From positions 2,105,097 to 2,169,096 of the forward strand of contig JAQFVV010000151.1 of NCBI GenBank assembly GCA_028023455.1: 64,000 bases of DNA, read 5' to 3'. The notes under the pieces were generated by a model, which had not been told where the DNA came from, did no database searches, and saw nothing but the letters and a program-made list of their open reading frames with translations. Positions 49,701-56,779 of the stretch are shown here, in pieces (positions within the stretch are counted from its first letter, which is position 1; each line of letters begins with the position of its first letter). The position numbers and the translations under genes are program-made. Source of the DNA: Epiperipatus broadwayi. Lineage: Eukaryota > Onychophora > Udeonychophora > Euonychophora > Peripatidae.

Positions 49701-52700
49701 CTTTCTTATTTAGGAAAAGGCAATACTAATATAAAAAACAATATTTTACTACACTACACTTTTAAAATAACTGACAATTTCGATTGTCCATCAGTCTTCT
49801 TCAGAACTATTTTTTAAATATTGGAAGGAGTTCTGAGGAAAACTGATGGATTATAAAAACTATCAATTATTTTGAAAGTATGGGAAAATAAAGTACTACA
49901 TCGTGTAAAGCACATAAATGAAGGGCTGTCACTGTTTATCAGTTAAGAATATTTAAAAACACAATACAATTAAAATTGTAAGGATTTCACCTTCTTTGTG
50001 AGTCTTTATGTTAGTTATTATTTTCTCTTTTAACTTTAGTTTTCAACTTCGGAGTGACTGATAGAATGAGAAAGAGAATATTAGTCATTTTTCTTTATCA
50101 TAAACATTTTTGAACTAGATCAGAGGGATGAATGATACAATTTGAAACGTGGTCTGAAATTGTTATAAACATAAATTTCTTTTACAGTTATCTCTCTGTA
50201 AAACATCATTATCATCAGTTATATTACAAAAGACATAACAAAGCAAATGATCTTCTCTAAGCCTTATATTCCGGGTTTAGATACCAGGAATATGTAGATT
50301 AAATTTAATTTTATTCGAACTCTTAAAACTGATGGGTTTCTGAATCATCCATTTTTATTGATAGAATGACTGTTTCACCAGTCAGTTATAACAATACGAT
50401 ATTATATAAATAAAAAGAATTATCCATAAAATAATAATAATACAATATAAGAGAAATATACATATATATCTAACTCTAATAATTTTAATAAACACATAGC
50501 TAATTTTACAACATATCAAACATGTAACACTGAGAATAAAAATGTATTTATAAAACAAATAAGTCTGAATATGTTATTAAGATAATTCATGAGCCACATT
50601 CCCAAAAAATCGTTTAAACGAACTTGCAAATAACACCCACCTTTTGTTATATTAATATCAATATTTAACGGTTAAAACAGATTGACATTAATATACCAAA
50701 AGATGGGCACTATTTAAAAGTTCATTCAAACAATTCTTTGTAAATCTAGCTTGTGAATTATCTTAGTGATATAACTGAACTTGTTGTTTTTTAAAAAGGA
50801 TATATATAAAATCAAGTTATATATCACATGATTTATATAGCTTGCATTTACAAATATGTAAAATAAAGAGCATGCTAATAGCTCTAAATAAGCCTATTTT
50901 TTTATGATAAATGCTACAAGAGAATGCATTTAAAATCTTTATTTAGGAATGTCCCCATCCCCAGACTGGTTTAGAGTTATGACTCTCTTCAGTGAGGAGC
51001 TAGGACACCTGATTCAAAATATCAACTCAAGCTAAGCATTTATCTAATACTTAACTCTTAAGAAGATGATCTGAAATTTTCAGACATCTATATGTCTTTA
51101 AATTCAGCTCTCCAACTGAAATAATCATATAAGCCACAGCTGAAAAACAGTCTGAGAATGGAGACAATCCTAGATAAAGATTTCGAATGCGTTCTCTTAT
51201 AGTATTTATTATATATAAAAAAGTTTGTTTAGAGTTATTAGCATATTTGTAAATGCAAGCTATATAAGTCATGTGACATATGACTTGATTTTATTACTAT
51301 TATTATTTGTCTGTTGGGGGTTTGGCTAAATTAAATTGCTAAGCCTATTAATATATGGTGTATCTGAATTAAGTTTAGGGCCATATGATTATTTCAGTTG
51401 GAGAGCTGAATTTAAAGACATGTAGATGCCTGAAAATTTCAGATCTTCTTAAGAGTTAATTATAAGATAAATGTTTAGCTTGATTTGATATTTTGAATGT
51501 GGTGTCCTAGCTCTTCACTGAAGAGAGCTATAACTCGAAACCGGTGGGGGGATGGGAACAACCCTAGATAAAGATTTCTAATCCATTCTCTTGTAGCATT
51601 TATCATAAAAACAAAAAAAAAACTTGTTTAGAGTTTTTATGATGCTCTTTATTCTTACACACACACACACATATATATGAATAATCATTTATGGTCTAAT
51701 ATAACTGAAAAATAAGTATTAGATTATCTGACAAAAATTTTCTATATTAACAATATGGAAAAAAACTTGCAAATATTTATTTATGCTCAAATTGCTATTT
51801 ATTAGCCAACAAAAGGAGATCAAAATAGATCTCAAATGGCAGTAACTGACATGTTATTTATAGTAAACAAATTCAAGACATTTAAAAACTGACAAGTTGT
51901 TGATGTCTGAATTTATTTATTACTATATATATAATATCTAATAGTTAGCAATAACATGTATTTTGATCCCCTTTAGTTGGTGAATAAAAAATGGGTTGAG
52001 CTTTAACATTTGTTAAACTATGTTCATACTTTTTTACAAAAGATTTTACACCATATGGTCTAGTACATATATAAAAGAACTAGGATTGAATATTCTTTAG
52101 CAAATTCTTTTATTCTACGGATACTTCTGCCATTTAGTGTAAGTTTTAGTAATTAATAAATTCTAAATGGTAGTCCTTAGTGATTCCTTATCCAGTGTTG
52201 TCCTGTCCAAATACCTCCAAATTAGTTTCTAGCTGCTTTCATCAGTGGCTCATTGGATGTTGTTTGAATAGTGAATTTGGACTTTTTGGATCTAATGCAT
52301 TTTTTCTCTAGAAATAAGGTGACTAGTCTCTCTCTAGCTGTGAAATATAATTCTATCTTTATATCAGCAAACTAAACAACAAATGGAACATCTGTCCATT
52401 CTCTGTTCTCAGATGGTCATTAAACTCCGCTGGCTAACAATATCAAAATTTAGGAATGGAACTGATACTTAAGCCAGATCTGGTAATGGCAATATTAATT
52501 ATGAAATAATAATTGGCTTAATAAAGGATAAAGACAGTTTCATTTTAAACAACTTTTACATTGATAATCAATCACAGGTCAAATTAATAAATAAATATTC
52601 TCATAGTATTTAATATATAGAAAGAAAACTGGAGTTGATTAATCTTCCTCTAGTGGTGAAATAAATAAACAAATAAACTCATCACATTTAGGTCACCAAC

Positions 52701-55700
52701 CTAACAAAAAAATAAATAATAAAGTGGCATCTATTCTTTGTTTTGTGATGGTATTAAGCTTAGTTTGCTAATGATGTTAAGATTTAGGAGTGGAACTTGA
52801 TACCTAAGCTAAATCTAAACCAAGAATCTATAATCGAAGAATTATGGGGTAAAAAAATAGAATTTTTATGATGTTACACCAAACAAATTTCTTTTTCTAG
52901 ATCCAACAATAAAGCTCACTGGATTTTATCTTCCTAGACACAACTAAATTCTCATCAACAGATTCAGGACAACCTATGGTCATTGTTCTTATCTACTTCA
53001 TAAATGGAATTGATCAACCATTGATTTATATAAATATGGGCAAACACAAACTATGAACCACATAATTAATGGCTGATGAACTGATGGCCGCAGTGGTAGA
53101 ATTGAAGGACTTAATGAAACCATTGGAGATTCTATCTTCAGACTGGAATGTCTACAGATTCTTTTACGATGTTTTTGTGAAAAAAATCCATATGCTAAAT
53201 AAATATTTATTCAGGAGAGTTTATTTGTTTACTTACTTCATTTTCTATAATGTTAAAAGTTGTTTGAATACTTATATATAAACAAAATACACTAGAATAA
53301 GTCTACAAAATTAACAATACCAATATAAAATTAAATAAAAAAAAATTTCTTTGCTATAGCCAGCTTACGGTTTTTTCTGCCATCTTGAGTAGCTACTCAA
53401 GATGATGGAAGAAGCCGATTACTGGCTATAGCAAAGAAATTATTATTTTTTAAATTTTATATAGGCATTTTTAATTTTGTAGAGTTATTCTAGTGTATTT
53501 TGTTTATTATATTTATATCACTTGATATTATATATATATTTTAAGATAAAAATAGAAATATATAAATTCATGCTCAGGATTTTAAATAGTATTTAAATTT
53601 AGAATGTGAGACAACATGCATGTGTTTGTTAAAACAAATAATCAAATGGTATAATTACTTGGCGCACAAGGTGCCAGACCTGCAATCAATCTGAGGATCT
53701 CGCACTCTAGAGACTATTATTCTACCCCTGCACTAAACCACCCGAGCTATGCTTTTCATTAAATTAGACATTTTAAAAGGAAATAATAACTAAATTGAGA
53801 CTGTCCTCTGTTTTGGTGTTATCACTGGACAATCTAATTCATTAGAAAAGTGTAAAAGTCCCAGAAAAGTTGGTAGTGAAAAAGTGAAAAAAGAGAATGA
53901 TCAGTAATGAGGTAGATGGATGCCATCAATAAAACAAAGTGATTTTCAGCATTTGAAAAATGAAACAAATGGTATGTCATTCTGAAAAAATGTTACGATT
54001 TCTAAGAGCAGATGTCAACTTATCAGTGCCTGATAGAGAATAATCAAAAATTTTGTTAGTAAAAATGTTTGACCTTTAAGATGAAGGCACTCCTTTTTTT
54101 TTTTTTGTATTTTGTTTAACACATCATAATTATCAAATCTAACTTATACAGAGTGAGATAAATTAAGAACCAATTTGAATATGGCATTGGTTTTAAGAGT
54201 ATCTAATCTTCTAAACATAGTGAAGTCTTAATACACTGATATAGCTTTCTACTGGCATGTGTACCTGATCTCATAAGCAAGCTGCACAATAAAAAAAAAT
54301 CTTGAAAACATATGATGAAATAAATAAAAGACCACTATTCAGCAAACACACTAGTCTCATCCTTATTCTACCAATGTTTACGTAAATAAGGTCCATCTTT
54401 ATATACAAGATGAGACCTTTCATTATCGTAGCATTGGATAAGAAATTTTTACATACACCTTTTCCGTCTATTCTTAGCACCTTTACAAAAATCTTTGACC
54501 ATATAAGATATTTCCATAGTAGCAGCAACATTGTCACAACTATTTAGGATTAGGGACTGAAAGGACAATGATATCGTGATATTTCTGCTACGCCAGATGC
54601 ACATTTATTTTCACTGCATTAATGTTGTTAGTGGGAAAGCTTTAAATATTATTGATGGACTACATGTAACAGCGGAACTTGTAATGCAAACTAAATTATT
54701 AGATCATGATATGGTGTAGAGGCTCTTCGCTCAATGAGAATTGATTTAACAATAACAAAAAGTTCGATAATCCACCGAAAATGATAAATTTGATTTTTAA
54801 TGCGATTAGAAAAATTAAAAGGGCAAAACTGTGAATTTGTCAACTAACAGGATGACATTTGTAAAGCAAGTATTTTCATGATGTTATTTCTATATTAAGT
54901 TAGTTTCCATTGTTTCGATGTGCAACTAAGTTTATGTATAACATAAGCTAGCCTTTTAAACATTTTATTTTTATTATTATGCTACTACATATATATTATA
55001 TATATAAATTTTGACAACTAAACTTTAATATGCCAAATAATCAAATTCTTAATACCCTGTTGTATATATAAAATCACATCTAGCAAATCAGATGAATGAC
55101 ACAGACACAGAAACTCATCATATCTAATTTAGTCTAATTTCCAACCGGAGAAACGGTTGAAAGAATAAGTGCAATGTGCAAACAGCTTTCCAGTAGTCAA
55201 AAAACAGTAATATGAACTAGTATTGTTACCAAACAAAAAAAAAAAAAAAAAAAGGGGTGATTAATTAACCTGTTTTCAAATCAAAGATATATTTAAAGAT
55301 AAATTTAAAGATATAATTTTATCTCAAATCTTTTAAAATTTAGTTTTAAAATACTTTTCTTTAATAAAGTTTATTTTAATAATTTTTCATTATCTGTGCG
55401 ATTTAATATATACGAATTTAAGATGATATTTAATTTCAATTTTTAATTCTTAAAGAAAATTTTTAAATGCGAACTTTTTAATTTACTTTCATGTTTAATA
55501 AATAAATAACGAAAGTCTGTGTAATAGTAACTATAAAGTGTAATCCTAATATGAACAACTACTTACCTATGAATGATATTGTTTTCATGAAGATATGCAA
55601 TGCCTTTCAGAATCTGATATGCATAGTGACAAAATACTGATTCGTCTAAAGCACCAAATCGTGCCAAAATATTAGCAATGGATCCACCAGGGATAAATTC

Positions 55701-55746
55701 CATAAAAATATTTACAGTACTGTTATCCAAACAGGTGCCAAGAAAT
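25626..55746 (-). CDS. MAP3K19: MAP3K19/YSK4-like kinase domain (6 exons, 5'-partial)
   Basis: This is a Ser/Thr MAP kinase kinase kinase of the STE11 group, predicted to phosphorylate MAP2Ks in the cytoplasm. Exons in transcript order are 55746-55567, 36464-36380, 36298-36189, 35813-35766, 30354-30238 and 25710-25626; phases agree and give about 207 residues. Visible motifs are FLGTC and [15 protein letters not shown] (end of the N-lobe, hinge), [20 protein letters not shown] (HRD loop), KLIDFGCAK (DFG), [11 protein letters not shown] (activation loop, APE), [21 protein letters not shown] (subdomain IX), [28 protein letters not shown] (C-lobe). The protein ends 12 residues after HSFI, as in MAP3K19 where the kinase is C-terminal. 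The glycine loop and the catalytic Lys are not in the window. Family assignment rests on [17 protein letters not shown] and [15 protein letters not shown]; another MEKK remains possible. Confidence 0.88.
25895..25930 (+). ncRNA. Degenerate hammerhead-like motif, family B
   Basis: CUGAAGA (25899-25905), a perfect stem II GACU/AGUC with loop GUUGGAU, then AAAAC where GAAAC is expected. The G12 change should abolish activity. Related motifs lie at 49778-49806 and 57963-58008. Confidence 0.45.
25931..27480. other. Kinase intron, nothing recognised
   Basis: AT-rich intron. Open frames such as 26061-26303 lack domain features. Confidence 0.35.
27490..27830 (+). pseudogene. LINE reverse-transcriptase C-terminal remnant
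   Basis: One frame reads [19 protein letters not shown], then [20 protein letters not shown] with stops after it and VHAAVGR. This is the (R)AGH..R..D.RW....L.W.PR...R..GRP..RW.D(D)I pattern found near the end of many endonuclease-type LINE proteins. The core is absent; it lies antisense in a kinase intron. Confidence 0.65.
28085..28200 (+). repeat. Degenerate hammerhead-repeat copy
   Basis: GAAACGAAAAGCCAGAAACC and UUUGGUGAUAUU (28094-28130) align with the ribozyme core and stem I, and gtaactcaagtttta with the tail. The CUGANGA box is lost. Confidence 0.4.
28785..28912 (+). repeat. Hammerhead-repeat copy starting just after the cleavage site
   Basis: It begins atattggatgaatagaca, which is the 3' arm of stem I about six bases past the expected cleavage point, and continues through atccattgattactctagc to gagttttgcctgtttt. 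Everything 5' of the ribozyme cleavage region is missing. Confidence 0.65.
29395..29515 (-). repeat. Degenerate hammerhead-repeat copy
   Basis: The - strand holds AAGAGCCAGAAAAAAAAUUA, then GUCUGAUGAUAGGGAUUUUA and a diverged tail. The GAAAC box has become an A run. Confidence 0.45.
30238..30354 (-). CDS. MAP3K19: MAP3K19-like exon (C-lobe)
   Basis: A 117-nt exon, ttttag acceptor and gtatga donor, encoding [20 protein letters not shown], then [18 protein letters not shown]. It matches the family's helix pattern P.LP..FS..A.DFV..C.TR. Confidence 0.88.
31299..31680 (-). pseudogene. Second mariner-like remnant
   Basis: The - strand encodes [20 protein letters not shown], a stop, then [20 protein letters not shown]: the N-terminal helix-turn-helix of a mariner transposase. 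The left end (cagtgtgctccagtgatag) resembles the terminal repeat at 12211. The catalytic domain is absent. Confidence 0.62.
32345..32600 (+). repeat. Hammerhead-bearing repeat, diverged subfamily
   Basis: The upstream block (gaacttagttcagtcccata, 32372-32391) parallels 7777-7796 and 51365-51390; it is followed by the ribozyme and by gcaaagcttgttaa, as in the palindrome at 19920-20045. Confidence 0.65.
32518..32580 (+). ncRNA. Hammerhead motif H4 (core mutated)
   Basis: Distal stem I is GAAUAUCC/GGAUAUUC (32518-32525 and 32573-32580), eight perfect pairs that differ in sequence from H1 and H2. The core reads GUGACGA (C3 to G at 32536), stem II is a short GC/GC, GAAAC is 32554-32558, and GUC ends at 32563. 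The C3 change breaks the C3-G8 pair and should inactivate it. It is antisense to the kinase gene. Confidence 0.6.
32601..34900. other. Kinase intron, nothing firmly recognised
   Basis: A gttaagagcttatttgtgag run at 34066 is similar to the hammerhead-repeat tail near 20005. A directly repeated acttattttataaaaataa lies at 33121-33159. No exons. Confidence 0.35.
34905..35025 (-). repeat. tRNA-derived SINE-like repeat
   Basis: On the - strand GCAGTGGTTAGAATGTC resembles a pol III A box region, and GGATCAATTCC (34954-34944) fits the B box GGTTCRANTCC. The text between (AAACTCTTAAGGGTAAAATT) resembles an anticodon arm. A related fragment lies at 17818-17890. A real tRNA gene is unlikely because the arms do not pair well. 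Confidence 0.5.
35766..35813 (-). CDS. MAP3K19: MAP3K19-like exon (subdomain IX)
   Basis: A 48-nt micro-exon encoding [15 protein letters not shown], flanked by a tatttag acceptor and a gtaagc donor. It completes the Trp of DIW at its start and splits a Trp codon at its end. Confidence 0.88.
36189..36298 (-). CDS. MAP3K19: MAP3K19-like exon (activation loop)
   Basis: Encodes [20 protein letters not shown], then [16 protein letters not shown](W). The acceptor aataag before 36298 was chosen because it keeps phase; the stronger-looking cgcag at 36280-36284 would shift the frame into a stop. The donor is gtatta, weak. Confidence 0.85.
36380..36464 (-). CDS. MAP3K19: MAP3K19-like exon (DFG)
   Basis: An 85-nt exon encoding [20 protein letters not shown], then GCAKKVCM. 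It has the catalytic Asp of the HRD loop (with H and R from the previous exon) and the metal-binding Asp of DFG. Acceptor tttag, donor gtaaga. Confidence 0.9.
36465..40543. other. Left part of the 19-kb kinase intron
   Basis: No exons recognised. It contains a 22-bp perfect AT palindrome (37088-37109), a (GAT/AAT)n microsatellite at 37510-37600 and a (CTTT)n run at 38298-38317. The rest is AT-rich DNA without identifiable structure. Confidence 0.45.
37510..37600 (+). repeat. (GATAAT)-type trinucleotide microsatellite
   Basis: Interspersed gat, aat and agt triplets over about 90 bp; slippage-prone, no function inferred. Confidence 0.75.
40544..40547 (+). repeat. 4-bp target duplication ATAC, left
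   Basis: ATAC immediately before the 5' LTR, repeated at 49450-49453 immediately after the 3' LTR. A 4-bp duplication fits LTR retrotransposon integrase. Confidence 0.75.
40548..43552 (+). repeat. 5' LTR (3005 bp)
   Basis: Exceptionally long LTR. A TATAAATA box at 41409-41416 suggests a U3 of about 0.9 kb and a very long R-U5. Two less AT-rich islands, about 41494-41700 and 42520-42660, stand out from the AT-rich rest. The short open frames inside are not conserved enough to call genes. Confidence 0.88.
41409..41416 (+). promoter_or_regulatory. Probable LTR TATA box
   Basis: TATAAATA, followed about 40 bp on by a gttagtgagagttgtagcca region suitable for initiation. The identical box in the 3' LTR is 47302-47309. 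Confidence 0.5.
43553..44060 (+). repeat. Diverged tandem duplication of about 280 bp next to the 5' LTR
   Basis: Poly-T runs each followed by a CCGGGTTTG-like word occur at about 43572, 43723 and 43857, with CCTGAGTTTG at 43995. Units alternate: type A has acttatttccac and aaaattaatgattttga, type B has cgatattcc and atactctg. The order A-B-A-B implies one duplicated A-B pair. It separates the LTR end from the primer-binding-like site. Confidence 0.65.
44134..44151 (+). promoter_or_regulatory. Primer-binding-site-like sequence
   Basis: TGGCGCCCGAGGATGATT starts with ten bases (TGGCGCCCGA) complementary to the CCA end and acceptor arm of lysine tRNA used by many retroelements. It lies 581 bp past the LTR end, whereas a working site normally sits within a few bases of U5. 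Confidence 0.5.
44659..46008 (+). CDS. Gag-like coiled-coil protein of the LTR element (449 aa)
   Basis: The only long ORF of the element. The N-terminus is acidic ([18 protein letters not shown]), followed by [10 protein letters not shown], a motif shape seen at the start of many Metaviridae Gag proteins. Residues about 95-190 form a charged helical region with a duplicated RQDAEERD heptad unit, likely coiled coil. Residues about 330-370 are strongly basic ([14 protein letters not shown]), possibly RNA or DNA binding. The C-terminus is acidic (TSDEEDD) and ends [19 protein letters not shown] see no CCHC zinc knuckle and no capsid major homology region, so it is a divergent or truncated Gag. 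The start is the first ATG of the frame, just after a T run and TTAG. The absence of internal stops suggests selection or recent mobility. Confidence 0.7.
   Translation: MDNSMEEEREVVSEGEEGKTAKEGMCRGIILRSGKEIMEESSSTEGDKEGEASTSQMREKASIQQSVAMSEKSDTTGSEQRPIEEIKKECWNMNSMMESLVKQLRQDAEERDRKNRQDAEERDHRNNLEMERRFEALGRRCEKGTAHIRENLEEKLCKILQGCQLKGEEIPVKLAEKIEKAQDENDKEMQNTVEDEIEELVPDQGEEVNSDSTMLKEENIKIDIIVLVKEELKPVEKEELRKTELDKMSKPEINEGDDESCHFLLKKTELETWDSKDTLENILETENKESKCVDIEAIVEDRKRELQQDRTELDRELWEIGGLHGKYESKSTVKNKKKRKRKDPYPSRKKRWTERRQETAAEVRQGKNRGREKERVQTLLFGNNRSGKHPYSGSKFVQGLEMHPAQPTLRWEDEYEGYEWTSDEEDDIIFGCCFKLYKEELINVPPDPI
46009..46440 (+). other. 3' internal region of the LTR element
   Basis: Non-coding and AT-rich with A and T homopolymers (46087-46096, 46346-46361). 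No convincing polypurine tract precedes the 3' LTR; the last bases are tcccaagtattcggata. Confidence 0.5.
46441..49449 (+). repeat. 3' LTR (3009 bp)
   Basis: About 99% identical to 40548-43552 by eye; differences include small indels near 48004 and 48050. It ends GTTACA followed by the ATAC duplication (49450-49453). Confidence 0.88.
49760..49870. repeat. Inverted pair of family B hammerhead-like motifs
   Basis: The - strand (49806-49778 and beyond) reads CUGAAGA, a hairpin region, then CGAAAUUGUCAGUUAUUUU. The + strand (49831-49870) reads CUGAGGAAAACUGAUGGAUU, then AAAAACUAUCAAUUAUUUU. They are head to head about 30 bp apart; the second is decayed. Stem II pairing is imperfect in both. Confidence 0.5.
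50949..51007 (-). ncRNA. Hammerhead motif H5 (G12 mutated)
   Basis: On the - strand UGUCC...GGACA forms distal stem I, UCCUCA/UGGGGA the proximal stem, CUGAAGA (50992-50986) the core, GAG/CUC stem II, but UAAAC replaces GAAAC; GUC is present. The loss of G12 should inactivate it. It is in the sense direction of the kinase intron. Confidence 0.6.
51503..51560 (+). ncRNA. Hammerhead motif H6 (cleavage site mutated)
   Basis: CUGAAGA (51518-51524), stem II GAG/CUC with loop CUAUAA, and GAAAC (51537-51541) are intact. The triplet is GUG instead of GUC (51544-51546); G at position 17 blocks cleavage in the known mechanism. Distal stem I pairs only roughly. Confidence 0.58.
51661..52190. other. Kinase intron, nothing recognised
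   Basis: A short (CA)n(TA)n run at 51655-51678 precedes AT-rich DNA without genes. Confidence 0.35.
52205..52258 (-). ncRNA. Hammerhead motif H7
   Basis: On the - strand UCCAA/UUGGA distal stem I, CCA/UGG proximal stem I, CUGAUGA, a weak stem II around AGCAGCU and GAAAC are present; the triplet is AUU, allowed by the NUH rule though it loses the G-C pair of stem III. It could retain weak activity. Sense to the kinase intron. Confidence 0.5.
52430..53170 (+). pseudogene. Decayed LINE reverse-transcriptase C-terminus
   Basis: [12 protein letters not shown] at the left, then (52890-53050) [39 protein letters not shown]. The order LPR..W..LNRFRTG.G.C...LHKW...QTM.HI fits the tail of one LINE group and parallels 16500-16830. 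It has several stops and no core domain. Confidence 0.55.
53275..53520. repeat. Near-perfect 245-bp palindrome
   Basis: Arms of about 115 bp pair from tataaacaaaatacactaga through tttctttgctatagcc to the central tcttgagtagctactcaaga (53384-53403), itself a perfect 20-bp palindrome. There is essentially no loop. Such sequences form cruciforms and are usually unstable, so it is probably young. Confidence 0.8.
53655..53760 (-). repeat. tRNA-like repeat
   Basis: The - strand reads AGCTCGGGTGGTTTAGTGCA, GGGGTAGAATA and then TGCGAGATCCTCAGATTGA: a pol III A-box-like region followed by tRNA-like arms. The B box is poor. Probably a SINE head or decayed tRNA copy. Confidence 0.4.
53761..55566. other. 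Kinase intron, nothing recognised
   Basis: AT-rich; contains a 20-base A run at about 55234-55253. The open frame 54271-54537 (-) has no domain features. Confidence 0.35.
55567..55746 (-). CDS. MAP3K19: MAP3K19-like exon (hinge to HRD)
   Basis: A 180-nt exon encoding [59 protein letters not shown](R). It matches YLGTCL...VSIFMEFVPGGSI and YLHEN..VHR of MAP3K19-type kinases. Acceptor tttaag, donor gtaagt. The preceding exons should encode the glycine loop and VAVK lysine and were not found to the right within the window. Confidence 0.9.
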
Positions 55747-56250
55747 CTTAAATAAAGGCAGAAAAAAAAGATAATTAATTTTAAATACGTAATAAAAACA
55801 TTAAAACTGAAATTATATTAAATACCTATTTTCTAGTTGACAATGATTTTTATAAATCTTTTTTTAACGTTTCAAATGACGCGACAAATACTTGTATTTA
55901 AGGAACCCCCCCCCCCGGTATTAAAACAGTTATTTAGAGGAGTTATTAATAAGTTATTATTGTTATTCTATACCTTAGCTATTTCATACAATACCAAAAG
56001 TATTTCTGATTGACAATAATAATTTATTTTAAACTTTATTCAAGAGCCATCTACATTAGTACAACTGCAATTCATTGATAATTGAAACTACTAAAATATA
56101 TTGTTACTGACTTAATGTCAGACTTACATAACGAAGCAGCTCAAGTATGCTCAGGTTCTAAACTTAAAGATGTTTAAAAATTAAAGTTGCCAGCTTTGAA
56201 AAATTTAGTAGGAATAAAAAATAGCTTATGGGTGGTTTTAGTACAAAATT
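55747..56250. other. Upstream kinase intron, nothing recognised
   Basis: Contains a ten-base C run near 55907-55916. No exon seen. Confidence 0.35.
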
Positions 56251-56305
56251 GCACTTCCTACTGACAAGGGGTAATAGTCAGAAACTAGTCAAGGGATCGG
56301 AACTT
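56251..56305 (+). ncRNA. Degenerate hammerhead motif H8
   Basis: CUGACAA, a hairpin-like GGGGUAAUAGUCA, then GAAACUAGUC intact and AAGGGAU. The G8 position is changed to A, so it should be inactive. It shows the same ACUAGU stem III as H1 and H2. Confidence 0.5.
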
Positions 56306-56779
56306 CATTATCTTCTAATGCTTTCGTAGATTGCTGATAAGTATCAAGATGTGAATCATGCTACTACAGTCAAGAGCAATTTAATTATAATCTAGTATAA
56401 CCTGTTACTTTATTTTTGTTTAACATTAGAAATATATGACCGATTCCCTTCCATTAATATCTAATAATAACTTTAAACACTACCCAACATTTAAAAAAAA
56501 AAAGATTTAAACTTCCATTGAGATGAGGCCTCTAGTAATTATTAAATGGCATTTATATAGTCATATAATAGCAACAGGTGGGTTGCTACATATTCTAGGT
56601 TTATTTTGGTGAATGGTCAATTACATTGTTATAAACAATTTGTTTTAACACTTCATTATAGACTACTGATTGGTTCAAAAAAGTAAATTAAATCAATAAC
56701 AAACAAACACAGTCTTCCATTTTAAAAATAACCCATTAATTTCAATATATATACAAAACAAACTACATGCAAACTGCTT

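Larger units (their letters stand above)
50820..51660. repeat. Large inverted repeat of two hammerhead-bearing repeats
   Basis: The left unit (about 50870-51140, - strand) and right unit (about 51355-51655, + strand) are reverse complements at roughly 80% by eye. Between them lies a third, internally deleted + strand tail (51165-51300, cctagataaagattt to catgtgacatatgac), matched in reverse by 50820-50860. Each outer unit has the upstream block, a ribozyme motif, and a tail with ttgtagcatttat. Confidence 0.7.
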
